Assembly: GCF_016464425.1 (NCBI RefSeq)
Contig: NZ_JADDKQ010000030.1
Location: forward strand, 1 to 52,753
Length of the DNA stretch: 52,753 nucleotides
Direction: 5' to 3'
Source: Actinotalea solisilvae
Lineage (GTDB): Bacteria; Actinomycetota; Actinomycetes; Actinomycetales; Cellulomonadaceae
Each line of letters starts with the position of its first letter. The first letter of the stretch is position 1. Both the position numbers and the translations under genes were made by a program. Below the pieces are notes generated by a model. It saw nothing but the letters and a program-made list of their open reading frames with translations. It was not told where the DNA came from and did not search any database. Shown in pieces: positions 8,371-16,795 of this stretch.

Positions 8371-9318
8371 GTGCCCGTCCCCCCGACCTCCCCCGCCGCC
8401 GCCGTGGCCGCGGGCGGACCCGCCCCGGCGCCCCGTCCGGGCCCACGGCGCGTCCCCGTGCTGCCGGGCGGGGTCGTGGCCGTGCTCGGGGCGGCGGGCG
8501 TCTGGGGGGTGTGGCGGGCGTTCGTGCTCTCCGCGACGGGCCGCGCGCTCGACGTGGGCGCGCTCGACGGCGCCGCGTTCGGCCGCAACCAGCTGTGGAC
8601 CGCGGCCGAGCAGGTGCTGGACGGGATCTCCGTCCCGCTGCTCGCCGCCGTCCTGCTCGCGACGACGCTCCTGGCGGTGCTCCGGCGCCGGGTCGTGCTC
8701 GCGGTCCAGGTGGCGCTCCTCATGGGTGGCGCGAACCTCACGACGCAGGTGCTCAAGCGCTGGGTCCTCGACCGGCCCGACGTCGGGATCGGCGACCACC
8801 TCCTGGCGTCGCTCCCGAGCGGCCACACGACGGCGGCCGCGTCGGTCGCCGTCGCGCTCCTGCTCGTGGTGCCGCGGCGGGTGCGGCCCGCCGCGGCGGT
8901 GGCGGGCACCGTCTACACGCTCGCCACGGGGGTCTCCACGCTCGTCGCGGGCTGGCACCGCCCGAGCGACGTCGTCGCCGCGGTGCTCGTGGTGCTCGCG
9001 TGGGCCGGCGTCGCGAGCGTCGCCGGCGCGCTCCTCGACCCCGACGGCCGCGCGTTCGGCGACCCGACGGGCGACCGGCCGCGTCAGACCGCCGTCGCGG
9101 TGGCCGTGCTCGCGGCGGGCGCCGCGGCCGCGGGTGTCGCTGCCGCGCTCGCCCTCGCGCAGTCGACGGCGTCGCTGGCCGGGGGGCTCGGGACGACCCG
9201 CGAGCTCGTGACCGCGTACGCGGGCGGAGCCCTCGGGATCACGGCCGTGACCTGCGCGACGTTCGCCGCGCTGCTCGTCCTCCGGCGCACGACCGAGGCG
9301 GCTGCGCGGCGCCGCTGA
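8371..9318 (+). CDS. PAP2-family phosphatase, integral membrane
   Basis: This 315-aa membrane protein has a Pro-rich N-terminus and about six to eight hydrophobic segments. The three PAP2 signatures are present: KRWVLDRP (129-136), PSGHTT (149-154) and a WHRPSD block (195-200) that carries the catalytic His and Asp. The usual SR before the third motif is not conserved. Family members remove phosphate from phosphatidic acid, undecaprenyl pyrophosphate or related lipids on the outer face of the membrane. GTG 8371 is preceded by TACCGT ending 7 nt upstream (8359-8364), so the mRNA is probably leaderless. The C-terminal ~110 residues, with two further hydrophobic stretches, extend beyond the minimal domain. 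Confidence 0.88.
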   Translation: MPVPPTSPAAAVAAGGPAPAPRPGPRRVPVLPGGVVAVLGAAGVWGVWRAFVLSATGRALDVGALDGAAFGRNQLWTAAEQVLDGISVPLLAAVLLATTLLAVLRRRVVLAVQVALLMGGANLTTQVLKRWVLDRPDVGIGDHLLASLPSGHTTAAASVAVALLLVVPRRVRPAAAVAGTVYTLATGVSTLVAGWHRPSDVVAAVLVVLAWAGVASVAGALLDPDGRAFGDPTGDRPRQTAVAVAVLAAGAAAAGVAAALALAQSTASLAGGLGTTRELVTAYAGGALGITAVTCATFAALLVLRRTTEAAARRR

Positions 9319-9323
9319 CGGCC

Positions 9324-9356
9324 GTGCGGCCCGCACAGATCCTGTGCAGGGTGCGG
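9324..9356 (+). other. Overlapping, mutually exclusive hairpins downstream of the PAP2 gene
   Basis: CCGCAC at 9331-9336 can pair with GTGCGG at 9324-9329 or with GTGCGG at 9351-9356. GCACAG (9333-9338) can instead pair with CTGTGC (9342-9347). The three stems share bases and compete. They lie just after the PAP2 stop and about 160 nt before topA; a terminator or regulatory switch is possible. Confidence 0.35.
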
Positions 9357-9517
9357 GAGCAGGGGCCGGCAGGTCGTAGAGTGCGCCCCGACCGACGTAC
9401 CGTCGTGGGGCGGCGTGGGCCGCACGGGGCGGGGCGCACCAGCGCCGGTCCCGCCGGCTCGGCACCGTGACGTCCCACGGATCCTCCTGAAGTGCACCCG
9501 AGAGAGCAGGTCCCCGC

Positions 9518-12349
9518 ATGGCCGCAGGTCGCAAGCTCGTGATCGTGGAGTCGCCCGCCAAGGCGCGCACGATCGCCGGCTACCTGGGCGACGGCTACGT
9601 CGTCGAGGCGTCCGTGGGCCACATCCGTGACCTGCCTCAGCCGTCCGAGCTGCCCGCGGACATGAAGAAGGGCCCGTTCGGCAAGTTCGCGGTCGACGTC
9701 GACAACGGCTTCGAGCCGTACTACGTGGTCGACGCCGACAAGAAGAAGAAGGTCGCCGAGCTCAAGCGCGCGCTCAAGGACTCCGACGAGCTCTACCTCG
9801 CGACCGATGAGGACCGCGAGGGCGAGGCCATCGCCTGGCACCTCCTGCAGGAGCTCAAGCCGAAGGTCCCCGTCCACCGGATGGTCTTCCACGAGATCAC
9901 GCGCGAGGCGATCCAGCGGGCGCTCGCGAGCCCGCGCCAGCTCGACGAGCGCCTCGTCGACGCGCAGGAGACGCGCCGCATCCTCGACCGGCTCTACGGG
10001 TACGAGGTCTCGCCCGTGCTGTGGCGCAAGGTCCGCCAGGGCCTGTCGGCCGGCCGCGTCCAGTCGGTCGCGACGCGGCTCGTCGTCGAGCGCGAGCGCG
10101 AGCGCATGGCGTTCCGGACCGCCGAGTACTGGGACGTCACGGGCACCTTCGCGCAGGCGGCGCCCGCCGACGAGGCCGAGCAGGGCAGCTTCGGTGCCCG
10201 CCTCGTGCAGCTCGCCGGGCAGCGCGTCGCGTCCGGCAGGGACTTCGACGACCGCGGCACGCTGCGGGGGCGCGACGTCGTGCACCTCGACGAGGCCCGG
10301 GCGACGGCGGTCGCGGCCGGCCTGCAGGACGCCCCGTTCCGCGTCGCGAGCCTCGAGACCAAGCCGTACACGCGCCGCCCGGCCGCGCCGTTCACCACGT
10401 CGACGCTCCAGCAGGAGGCGAGCCGCAAGCTGCGCATGGGCTCGCGCCAGACGATGCGCACCGCCCAGACGCTGTACGAGAACGGCTACATCACCTACAT
10501 GCGGACCGACTCGCCCGCGCTGTCGACGCAGGCCGTCGACGCCGCGCGGCGCCAGGCGGCCGAGCTCTACGGGCCCGAGTTCGTGCCCGACAAGGCGCGC
10601 GTCTACGCGAGCAAGGCCAAGGGCGCGCAGGAGGCGCACGAGGCGATCCGTCCCGCGGGCGACCACTTCCGCACCCCCGCGCAGGTCGCGCGCGAGCTCT
10701 CGGGCGACCAGTTCCGGCTCTACGAGCTCATCTGGAAGCGCACCGTCGCGTCGCAGATGGCGGACGCGCGCGGCTCGACGGCGTCGGTCCGGATCGCCGC
10801 GACGACGACGCCCGCCGGGGGCGACCTCGCGGGCAGCGAGGCCGTGTTCGCGGCGTCGGGCACCGTCATCACCTTCCGCGGCTTCCTCGCGGCGTACGAG
10901 GAGGGCCGCGACGTCGACCGCTACGCGGACGACGACGACGCGGCGCCCCGGCGCGGCACGGGCCGGGGCCGGGGCGGCGACGCCGCCGAGGCCGACGCCG
11001 CCGCCGAGGGCGGCGGGACGTCGGCGAAGGCGGAGACCGACGCGCGCCTGCCGAAGATGGCCGAGGGCGACGCGCTCGTCGCGTCCGAGCTCGCCGCCGA
11101 CGGGCACCGCACCTCGCCGCCCCCGCGCTTCACCGAGGCGAGCCTCATCAAGGCGCTCGAGGAGCGCGGCATCGGCCGCCCGTCGACCTACGCCGCGACG
11201 ATCTCGGTGATCCAGGACCGCGGGTACGTCTCGAACCGCGGCCAGGCGCTCGTGCCCTCGTGGCTCGCGTTCGCCGTCACGCGGCTGCTCGAGGAGAACT
11301 TCGACCGGCTCGTCGACTACGACTTCACGGCCGCGATGGAGCAGGACCTCGACCTCATCGCCGCGGGCGAGAAGGAGCGCGCGGCCTGGCTGCAGCACTT
11401 CTACTTCGGCGACGACGCGGCGGCGGACGACGGCCTGCGCGGCCTCGTCGCGAACCTCGGCGACATCGACGCGCGCGACGTCAACTCGATCGACATCGGC
11501 GAGGGCATCACGCTGCGCGTGGGCCGCTACGGGCCCTACCTCGAGGACGGGACCACGGGCGAGGACGGCACCGCACGGCGCGCGTCGGTCCCCGAGGAGC
11601 TCGCCCCGGACGAGCTCACCGTCGCCAAGGCCCGCGAGCTGCTCGAGACGCAGCCGGACGGCGACCTCGTGCTCGGCGAGGACCCGGCGACGGGGACCAC
11701 GATCGTGGCGAAGAACGGCCGGTACGGGCCCTACGTGACCGAGCTGCTGCCCGAGCCCGAGCTCGACCCGGGCCTCTCGGCGGCCGCGAGGAAGAAGGCG
11801 CTCGCGGCGGCCCCCAAGCCGCGCACCGCGTCGTTGCTCAAGTCGATGGACCTGCAGTCGGTGACGCTCGAGGACGCCCTGCGCCTGCTCTCGCTGCCGC
11901 GCGTGGTCGGCACGGACCCGGAGAGCGGTGACCCGATCACCGCGCAGAACGGCCGGTACGGGCCGTACCTCAAGAAGGGCACCGACTCGCGCACGCTGCC
12001 GAGCGAGGAGGCGATGTTCACCGTCACCCTCGAGGAGGCGCTGAAGATCTACGCCGAGCCCAAGCGCGGCCGCGGGGCGACGGCGTCGGCGCCGCTGCGC
12101 GAGCTGGGCGACGACCCGGTGAGCGGCAAGCCCGTGGTGGTGAAGGACGGGCGCTTCGGCCCCTACGTGACGGACGGCGAGTCGAACGCGACGCTCCGCA
12201 AGGAGGACGCGGTCGACTCGATCACGCTCGAGCGCGCGGCCGAGCTGCTCGCCGAGAAGCGCGCGCGCGGACCGGTGAAGAAACGTCCGACGGCCCGCAA
12301 GGCGCCCGCCCGCAAGGCGCCGGCCAAGGCGGCCGCGAAGAAGTCCTGA
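9518..12349 (+). CDS. topA: DNA topoisomerase I
   Basis: This 943-aa type IA topoisomerase relaxes negative supercoils. The TOPRIM domain starts with LVIVESPAKA (Glu11 catalytic) and holds DEDREGE (97-103, metal binding). The active-site tyrosine is Tyr327 in GYITYMRTDS. After residue ~460 there is an acidic/Gly low-complexity insert (DDDDAAPRRGTGRGRGGD) before RLPKMAEGD. The C-terminus has repeated topo-C modules marked by NGRYGPY or DGRFGPY, and ends in a Lys/Ala-rich tail (KAPARKAPAKAAAKKS) that replaces the zinc fingers of the E. coli enzyme, as is normal in actinobacteria and known to aid processivity. The ATG is preceded by a GAGAGAGCAGG ribosome binding site. The upstream 200 nt contains possible -10 boxes (TAGAGT 9377, TACCGT 9398). 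Confidence 0.98.
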   Translation: MAAGRKLVIVESPAKARTIAGYLGDGYVVEASVGHIRDLPQPSELPADMKKGPFGKFAVDVDNGFEPYYVVDADKKKKVAELKRALKDSDELYLATDEDREGEAIAWHLLQELKPKVPVHRMVFHEITREAIQRALASPRQLDERLVDAQETRRILDRLYGYEVSPVLWRKVRQGLSAGRVQSVATRLVVERERERMAFRTAEYWDVTGTFAQAAPADEAEQGSFGARLVQLAGQRVASGRDFDDRGTLRGRDVVHLDEARATAVAAGLQDAPFRVASLETKPYTRRPAAPFTTSTLQQEASRKLRMGSRQTMRTAQTLYENGYITYMRTDSPALSTQAVDAARRQAAELYGPEFVPDKARVYASKAKGAQEAHEAIRPAGDHFRTPAQVARELSGDQFRLYELIWKRTVASQMADARGSTASVRIAATTTPAGGDLAGSEAVFAASGTVITFRGFLAAYEEGRDVDRYADDDDAAPRRGTGRGRGGDAAEADAAAEGGGTSAKAETDARLPKMAEGDALVASELAADGHRTSPPPRFTEASLIKALEERGIGRPSTYAATISVIQDRGYVSNRGQALVPSWLAFAVTRLLEENFDRLVDYDFTAAMEQDLDLIAAGEKERAAWLQHFYFGDDAAADDGLRGLVANLGDIDARDVNSIDIGEGITLRVGRYGPYLEDGTTGEDGTARRASVPEELAPDELTVAKARELLETQPDGDLVLGEDPATGTTIVAKNGRYGPYVTELLPEPELDPGLSAAARKKALAAAPKPRTASLLKSMDLQSVTLEDALRLLSLPRVVGTDPESGDPITAQNGRYGPYLKKGTDSRTLPSEEAMFTVTLEEALKIYAEPKRGRGATASAPLRELGDDPVSGKPVVVKDGRFGPYVTDGESNATLRKEDAVDSITLERAAELLAEKRARGPVKKRPTARKAPARKAPAKAAAKKS

Positions 12350-12372
12350 CCCGCCGTCACCGGGCGGTCCGG

Positions 12373-12870
12373 TCAGGCGACGTCGGGTGCGGGGTAGCGG
12401 TCCGCCGGTGCCGCCGTGCGGACCACCAGCACGGCGGGCGGGCGACCGCCGTCCGCGAGGTGATCGAGGACGAGGCGCTCGTGCGGGACGACCTCGGGCA
12501 GCGCGTCGAGCGGGAACCACGCCATCGCCGAGGCCTTGTCCGGCTCGGCGACCCGCGGGCTGCCGGACCAGCGCCGGGTCTCGAAGAACACGTCGCACCG
12601 CTGCTCCACCGGGGGCCCGCCGGGCTCGAACCGGTGCAGCGTCGTGAGCGGCTCGAGGTCCTCGGGCGCGACGACGACGCCGGACTCCTCGCGGACCTCG
12701 CGCACGGCCGCGTCGACCACGGACTCGCCGAGGTCGACGTGCCCCGCGAGCACCGCCCAGTAGCCGTCCATGTACCCCGTGCCGTTCCGGAGCTGGAGCA
12801 GCACCTCGTCGCGCCGCCGCAGGACCACGTAGGCCGCGGCGACGAGGTGCGTGCGGTCGGGTGCGTTCAT
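12373..12870 (-). CDS. Nudix hydrolase
   Basis: This 165-aa protein carries a complete Nudix box at residues 43-65 (GHVDLGES...REVREESG), which binds Mg2+ and hydrolyses nucleoside diphosphates linked to another group. The early YVVLRRRDEVLLQLRNGTGYMDGYW block is typical of small actinobacterial Nudix proteins near MutT and NudF groups; the substrate is not predictable. ATG 12870 follows TAGCCT on the minus strand (12882-12877) by 6 nt, a leaderless arrangement with no Shine-Dalgarno. It converges on topA with only 23 nt between stops. A pair of Cys/Phe residues around VEQRCDVFFETRRW is unremarkable. Confidence 0.92.
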   Translation of the reverse strand: MNAPDRTHLVAAAYVVLRRRDEVLLQLRNGTGYMDGYWAVLAGHVDLGESVVDAAVREVREESGVVVAPEDLEPLTTLHRFEPGGPPVEQRCDVFFETRRWSGSPRVAEPDKASAMAWFPLDALPEVVPHERLVLDHLADGGRPPAVLVVRTAAPADRYPAPDVA

Positions 12871-12896
12871 CCGCTCAGGCTAGGTGGGTGGGACGC

Positions 12897-13193
12897 TCAG
12901 ACGGGCTCGTCGTCCGTGGTGAAGCCCACGACCTTGTGGCTGCCGTCGCAGTAGGGCTTGATGCCCGACGCGCCGCAGCGGCACAGCGCGACGGTCCGTC
13001 GCCGCCGCGGGGCGGGCTCGCCGCTCGCGAGCAGGATCTCGACGTCGCCGCGCACGAGCAGGGGCCCGTTCGGGCACGCCGTGATGCTCGCCCAGGCGTC
13101 GGTCGCGGGCGCCTGCGCGACGAGGGCCTCGTCCGGCTCGGGCGCGTCCTCGGGGCGCCGGCGGGAGCCCGAGCGGAAGTCGCTGATGGTCAC
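12897..13193 (-). CDS. CDGSH iron-sulfur domain protein
   Basis: This 98-aa protein ends in a textbook CDGSH [2Fe-2S] motif, CRCGASGIKPYCDGSH, in which Cys71, Cys73, Cys82 and His86 are the cluster ligands. The preceding ACPNGPLLVRGDVEILL strand region matches the compact bacterial MitoNEET-related type. Such proteins are small redox or cluster-transfer proteins. The start is uncertain between two adjacent GTG codons (13196 and 13193); 13193 is chosen because TTGACT on the minus strand lies 6 nt before it, a weak leaderless -10. The gene is divergent from the heme-oxygenase-like enzyme gene. In other actinobacteria the two families are often neighbours, so it may donate electrons to that enzyme (inference). 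Confidence 0.9.
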   Translation of the reverse strand: MTISDFRSGSRRRPEDAPEPDEALVAQAPATDAWASITACPNGPLLVRGDVEILLASGEPAPRRRRTVALCRCGASGIKPYCDGSHKVVGFTTDDEPV

Positions 13194-13303
13194 CACGGCA
13201 GTCAACCGCGCGCGACCGGTGCGCGCGCGGCGAGCGGGAGCCGGCGAGCCGCGCACGACGGCGAGCCCTGGCCCGGACCGGCTCGCGACGCCGACCCCCC
13301 TGG

Positions 13304-13355
13304 CGCGGAGCCTCGTGCCGGGACACGCCGGCGTGTCGCGGCACGCGGCTCCGCG
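13304..13355. repeat. 52-nt near-perfect palindrome between CDGSH and iron-oxidase genes
   Basis: The two 26-nt arms meet between 13329 and 13330 and pair at 24 of 26 positions (mismatches at 13313/13346 and 13321/13338) with no loop. The inner core is GACACGCC/GGCGTGTC-like, the outer ends CGCGGAGCC/GGCTCCGCG. It lies in a 330-nt gene-free region between divergent genes. It could be an operator, a cruciform or a strong mRNA/DNA hairpin; no coding sequence is seen in the region. Confidence 0.75.
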
Positions 13356-13421
13356 GTCGTGTCACGTGGCGCGGCGCACGGCCACGGTGCTCCGCGGGTG
13401 GCACGGCGCTCCGCCGTCGTG
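13348..13421 (+). repeat. Three imperfect GCTCCGC-type direct repeats
   Basis: GCTCCGCGGTCGTG (13348-13361), GCTCCGCGGGTG (13389-13400) and GCTCCGCCGTCGTG (13408-13421) recur 41 and 19 nt apart. The first copy overlaps the right end of the palindrome at 13304-13355. Together they make the upstream region of the heme-oxygenase-like gene unusually structured. They could be half-sites for a regulator. Confidence 0.5.
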
Positions 13422-13523
13422 GGCTGCGGATGCGACGCCGTCCGGCCCGTGTGAGTCTGGCGCCGGGCGCCCGCGCGGCGTCGGCTGCGGCGCGCCGAGG
13501 GGGCGCGCCCGGAGGAGGAGACC

Positions 13524-14555
13524 ATGCGACGACCGGCTGCCCGCGGCCCGCTGAGCACTGCGCTGCTCGAGACGCTCACCGAGGACCCGGCCGCCACCGC
13601 CTCGTTGCCCGCCCTGCAGGCCGCCGCCGAGCGGGCCGTCGCGGGGACCGACGACGTGCTCGCCGACGAGGACGTCCAGCTCTCGCTCACCGTCCTGTAC
13701 GAGCTCGCGTACCGCGGCGTCGACGGCGTGCACGACGCGTGGGAGTGGCAGCCCGACCTGCTGCGCGTGCGCGCGACGCTCGAGGCGCCGTTCGAGGCCG
13801 CGATCCGCGCGCTCGTCCCCGTGCCGCAGACGGACGCGCGCACGGCGCACGAGGTGGCGGAGGCGCTCTTCGCGCTGACGTCAGCCGACGACGGCCCGAG
13901 CGTCTCGGCGTACGTCGCGAAGAAGGCCACGGACGCGCAGCTGCGCGAGTTCCTCGTGCACCGCTCGATCTACCACCTCAAGGAGGCGGACCCGCACAGC
14001 TGGGCGCTCCCGCGCCTGTCCGGGCGGGCGAAGTCGGCGCTCATCGAGATCCAGGCCGACGAGTACGGCGGCGGGCGGCCCGGCCACATCCACTCCGAGC
14101 TCTTCGCGGGCACGCTGCGTGCGATGGGCCTGGACGACGCGGACGGCGCCTACGTCGACCTCGTGCCCGCGCCGACTCTCGCGTCGACCAACATGATGAG
14201 CCTCTTCGGCATGCACCGGCGGCTGCGCGGGGCGATCACGGGCCACCTCGCCGCGTTCGAGATGACCTCCTCGATCCCGTGCCGCAAGTACGCCAACGGG
14301 TTCCGGCGGCTGGGCTACGGCGACGACGTGACGCTCTACTTCGACGAGCACGTCGAGGCCGACGCCGTGCACGAGCAGATCGCGGGCCGCGACCTCGCGG
14401 GCGCGCTCGCGGAGGCCGAGCCGCAGGTGCGCGACGACGTCCTGTGGGGCGCCGCGGCATACCTCGCGGTCGACGGCCTCGCGGGCCGGCGGATGCTCGA
14501 GGCGTGGCAGCAGGGCCGGACGTCGCTGCGCGCGGCGGCGTCGCTCGCGGCCTGA
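13524..14555 (+). CDS. Iron-containing redox enzyme (heme-oxygenase-like diiron oxidase family)
   Basis: This 343-aa protein matches the 'iron-containing redox enzyme' group of the heme-oxygenase-like fold. The family pattern is visible in REFLVHRSIYHLKEADP (141-157), EIQADEYGGGRPGHIH (175-190), MMSLFGMHRRLRG, and DEHVEADAVHEQ (274-285). His and acidic residues in these blocks are the likely metal ligands; exact assignment needs alignment. Related enzymes bind two irons and carry out N-oxygenation, desaturation or C-C cleavage, but this actinobacterial subgroup has no proven substrate. A strong GGAGGAGGAG ribosome binding site precedes ATG 13524. The divergent CDGSH protein is a plausible electron or cluster donor. 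The N-terminal ~50 residues are variable. Confidence 0.85.
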   Translation: MRRPAARGPLSTALLETLTEDPAATASLPALQAAAERAVAGTDDVLADEDVQLSLTVLYELAYRGVDGVHDAWEWQPDLLRVRATLEAPFEAAIRALVPVPQTDARTAHEVAEALFALTSADDGPSVSAYVAKKATDAQLREFLVHRSIYHLKEADPHSWALPRLSGRAKSALIEIQADEYGGGRPGHIHSELFAGTLRAMGLDDADGAYVDLVPAPTLASTNMMSLFGMHRRLRGAITGHLAAFEMTSSIPCRKYANGFRRLGYGDDVTLYFDEHVEADAVHEQIAGRDLAGALAEAEPQVRDDVLWGAAAYLAVDGLAGRRMLEAWQQGRTSLRAAASLAA

Positions 14556-14614
14556 CGCGCCGCCGCGGCCGGGGCGGGCGCGGACGTGGAGCAGGCGTCC
14601 CGCCACGCGCGACG

Positions 14615-14664
14615 GTGCCCCCACGACGCCGGGCCCCCCGACGCCGTGCCCCCACGACGCCGGG
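14615..14664. repeat. 19-nt perfect direct repeat between convergent genes
   Basis: GTGCCCCCACGACGCCGGG occurs at 14615-14633 and again at 14646-14664, separated by 12 nt. It lies between the convergent stops of the iron-oxidase gene and the PfkB gene. Only two copies exist, so this is not a CRISPR. A small slippage duplication is the simplest reading. Confidence 0.7.
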
Positions 14665-14671
14665 ACGGGCG

Positions 14672-15604
14672 TCAGGCGTGGATCGCGGCGCGGGCCGCCG
14701 CCACGGCGCGCGCGTCCGCGAGCCAGCCGCGCGCGCCGTCGGCGGCGCACGACACCGACGCCGCACCCGCGGCCGCCGCGAGCCCGGCGCGCAGGCCCGC
14801 GGGTCCCGCGGGGAGCCCGTGCAGCGCGAGCCACGCCGCGAGCGCGCCGTGCAGCACGTCGCCGGCCCCGAGCGTGTCCCGGACCGTCACGACCGGCACG
14901 GGCACCTCGACGACGACGTCGTCGTCGTCGAGCAGCTGGACCGGCCCACCACCCTGCGAGCGCGCCACCAGGGCCGGCCCGAGGTCGCGCACGCCGGCCA
15001 GCAGGGCCGCGGGCGGGTCGTCCGGCCGGCCGGGCAGCCGGAGGTCGGCCGAGAGCAGCGCCACGTCCGTGAGCGCGAGCAGGCGCTCGAGACCGGCCTT
15101 CCACGAGCCGCCGTCGAGCAGCACCGGGACCCCCGCGGCGCGGGCGGCGGCCGCGGCCTCGAGCGCCAGGTCGAGGTGGTGGCCGTCGACCAGGACCGCC
15201 CCGACGCCCGCGATGAGGGCCCGCCCGTCGGTCGACGGCCCCGTCCCCCCGTCGCCCCGCGTCGCGTTGACCGAGACGACGGCGCGCTCCCCGGTCGCGG
15301 CCGTGACCAGCACCGTCGAGACGGCCGGGGACGCGCCCGGTGCCGCGAGGTCCACGAGGTCGACGTCGTGCGCGGCGAGGTCCTCGGTGACGACGCGCGC
15401 GAGCGCGCCCGCGCCGACCCGGGTGACGAGCGCGGCCGGGACGCCGAGGGCGGCCGCCGTGACCGCCGCGTTCGCGGCCGGCCCGCCCGACGCAACCCAC
15501 AGCCCGCGCGCGACGACCTTCTCGTCGGGACCCGGCACCCGGTCGACGGTCTGGACCACGTCGAGCGTCGCGAGCCCGACGGCGAGCACACGGGCGGCGG
15601 GCAT
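14672..15604 (-). CDS. PfkB-family carbohydrate kinase
   Basis: This 310-aa ribokinase-like enzyme transfers phosphate from ATP to a sugar or related alcohol. It has the glycine-rich substrate region SGGPAANAAV (39-48) and the PfkB signature 2, DTLGAGDVLHG, with catalytic Asp249. The chain length is typical. The sugar is not predictable; sulfofructose/ketohexokinase-like members share this ending. ATG 15604 follows TAGGCT on the minus strand (15616-15611) by 6 nt, so the mRNA is probably leaderless. It is divergent from a Gfo/Idh/MocA oxidoreductase gene 114 nt away that has the same type of start, hinting at a shared sugar pathway (inference). Confidence 0.92.
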   Translation of the reverse strand: MPAARVLAVGLATLDVVQTVDRVPGPDEKVVARGLWVASGGPAANAAVTAAALGVPAALVTRVGAGALARVVTEDLAAHDVDLVDLAAPGASPAVSTVLVTAATGERAVVSVNATRGDGGTGPSTDGRALIAGVGAVLVDGHHLDLALEAAAAARAAGVPVLLDGGSWKAGLERLLALTDVALLSADLRLPGRPDDPPAALLAGVRDLGPALVARSQGGGPVQLLDDDDVVVEVPVPVVTVRDTLGAGDVLHGALAAWLALHGLPAGPAGLRAGLAAAAGAASVSCAADGARGWLADARAVAAARAAIHA

Positions 15605-15718
15605 GCGGCGAGCCTAGGGGGACGCGCGGCGAGCGGTCCCGGTACCTCGGCGGGCGACGGGTCGAAACGGTACGAGACCCGCCTGCACGCGCCGCGCCCG
15701 CGGCGCTACGGTGACGCC

Positions 15719-16726
15719 ATGACACACGCCGAGGACCCCCGCACCGCCCCGTCGATCCGCTGGGGGATCCTCGCCCCGGGCGGCATCGCGCACACGTTCG
15801 CCCGGGCCGTCACGCAGCACACGCAGGCCGAGATCGTCGCCGTCGGCTCGCGCAGCCGGGACCGCGCCGCGGCGTTCGCCGCCGAGTACGACGTGCCCGC
15901 CGTGCACGGCGACTACGAGTCCCTCGTCGCCGACCCGACGGTCGACGCGGTCTACGTCGCGTCGCCGCACTCCGAGCACCGCGCCCACGCCCTCCTCGCG
16001 ATCGAGGCGGGCAAGCACGTGCTCGTCGAGAAGGCCTTCACGCGCAACGCGGCCGAGGCGCAGGACGTCGTCGACGCGGCCCGCGCGCGGGGCGTCTTCC
16101 TCATGGAGGCCATGTGGACGCGGTTCCTGCCGCACGTCGTGGCGCTGCGGTCGGTCCTCGAGCGGGGCGACATCGGAGAGGTCGTCTCCGTCCTCGCCGA
16201 CCACGGCCAGGCGTTCGGCCACATGCCCGCGACCCACCGCCTGCACAACCCCGAGCTCGCGGGCGGCGCGCTGCTCGACCTGGGGGTCTACCCGGTCTCG
16301 TTCGCGCACGACCTGCTCGGCGTGCCGGACCGTGTGCAGGCCACCGGCTCGCTCACCCCGACCGGTGTCGACGGCCAGATCAGCATCGCGCTCGGCTACG
16401 GCGAGCGGACGCAGGCGTCGCTCCACACGACGCTCTGGTCGCGCACCGCGACGACCGCCGTCATCGGCGGCACCGAGGGCCGGATCGAGGTCGAGACGGA
16501 CTTCTACCGCCCGACGGCGTTCACGGTGATCCGCAACGACGGCAGCTACTGGTCCTACGACCGCGAGGTCGACGGCGGCTTCCAGTACCAGGCCGCCGAG
16601 GTCGCGCGCCGTGTCGCGGCCGGCGAGACCGAGAGCCCGGTCATCACGCACGAGGACACGCTCGCGGTCATGCGCACCATGGACGAGATCCGCCGCCAGG
16701 TCGGCGTCACCTACCCGGGGGAGTGA
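15719..16726 (+). CDS. Gfo/Idh/MocA-family NAD(P) oxidoreductase
   Basis: This 335-aa protein has an N-terminal Rossmann fold (RWGILAPGGIAHTFARAV, 14-31) and the C-terminal alpha/beta domain of the family. The catalytic EKP motif is EKA (104-106): the Lys is kept and the Pro replaced, in LVEKAFTRN. Together with LMEAMWTRFLP this resembles the dihydrodiol dehydrogenase branch, which oxidises or reduces cyclic polyols or sugars. Substrate unknown. ATG 15719 follows TACGGT (15707-15712) by 6 nt, a leaderless arrangement. The gene is divergent from a PfkB kinase gene and is followed by tmk, which has its own promoter. Confidence 0.93.
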   Translation: MTHAEDPRTAPSIRWGILAPGGIAHTFARAVTQHTQAEIVAVGSRSRDRAAAFAAEYDVPAVHGDYESLVADPTVDAVYVASPHSEHRAHALLAIEAGKHVLVEKAFTRNAAEAQDVVDAARARGVFLMEAMWTRFLPHVVALRSVLERGDIGEVVSVLADHGQAFGHMPATHRLHNPELAGGALLDLGVYPVSFAHDLLGVPDRVQATGSLTPTGVDGQISIALGYGERTQASLHTTLWSRTATTAVIGGTEGRIEVETDFYRPTAFTVIRNDGSYWSYDREVDGGFQYQAAEVARRVAAGETESPVITHEDTLAVMRTMDEIRRQVGVTYPGE

Positions 16727-16795
16727 GCCGGCCGGCCGGCCACGCGACGAGGCCGGCGGGCCGGGCGTGTGGGTGGTCCGGGCTACCCTGACGCC

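Noticed and set aside
14615..14664. Possible CRISPR
   Set aside because: Only two repeats, a 12-nt gap and no cas genes.
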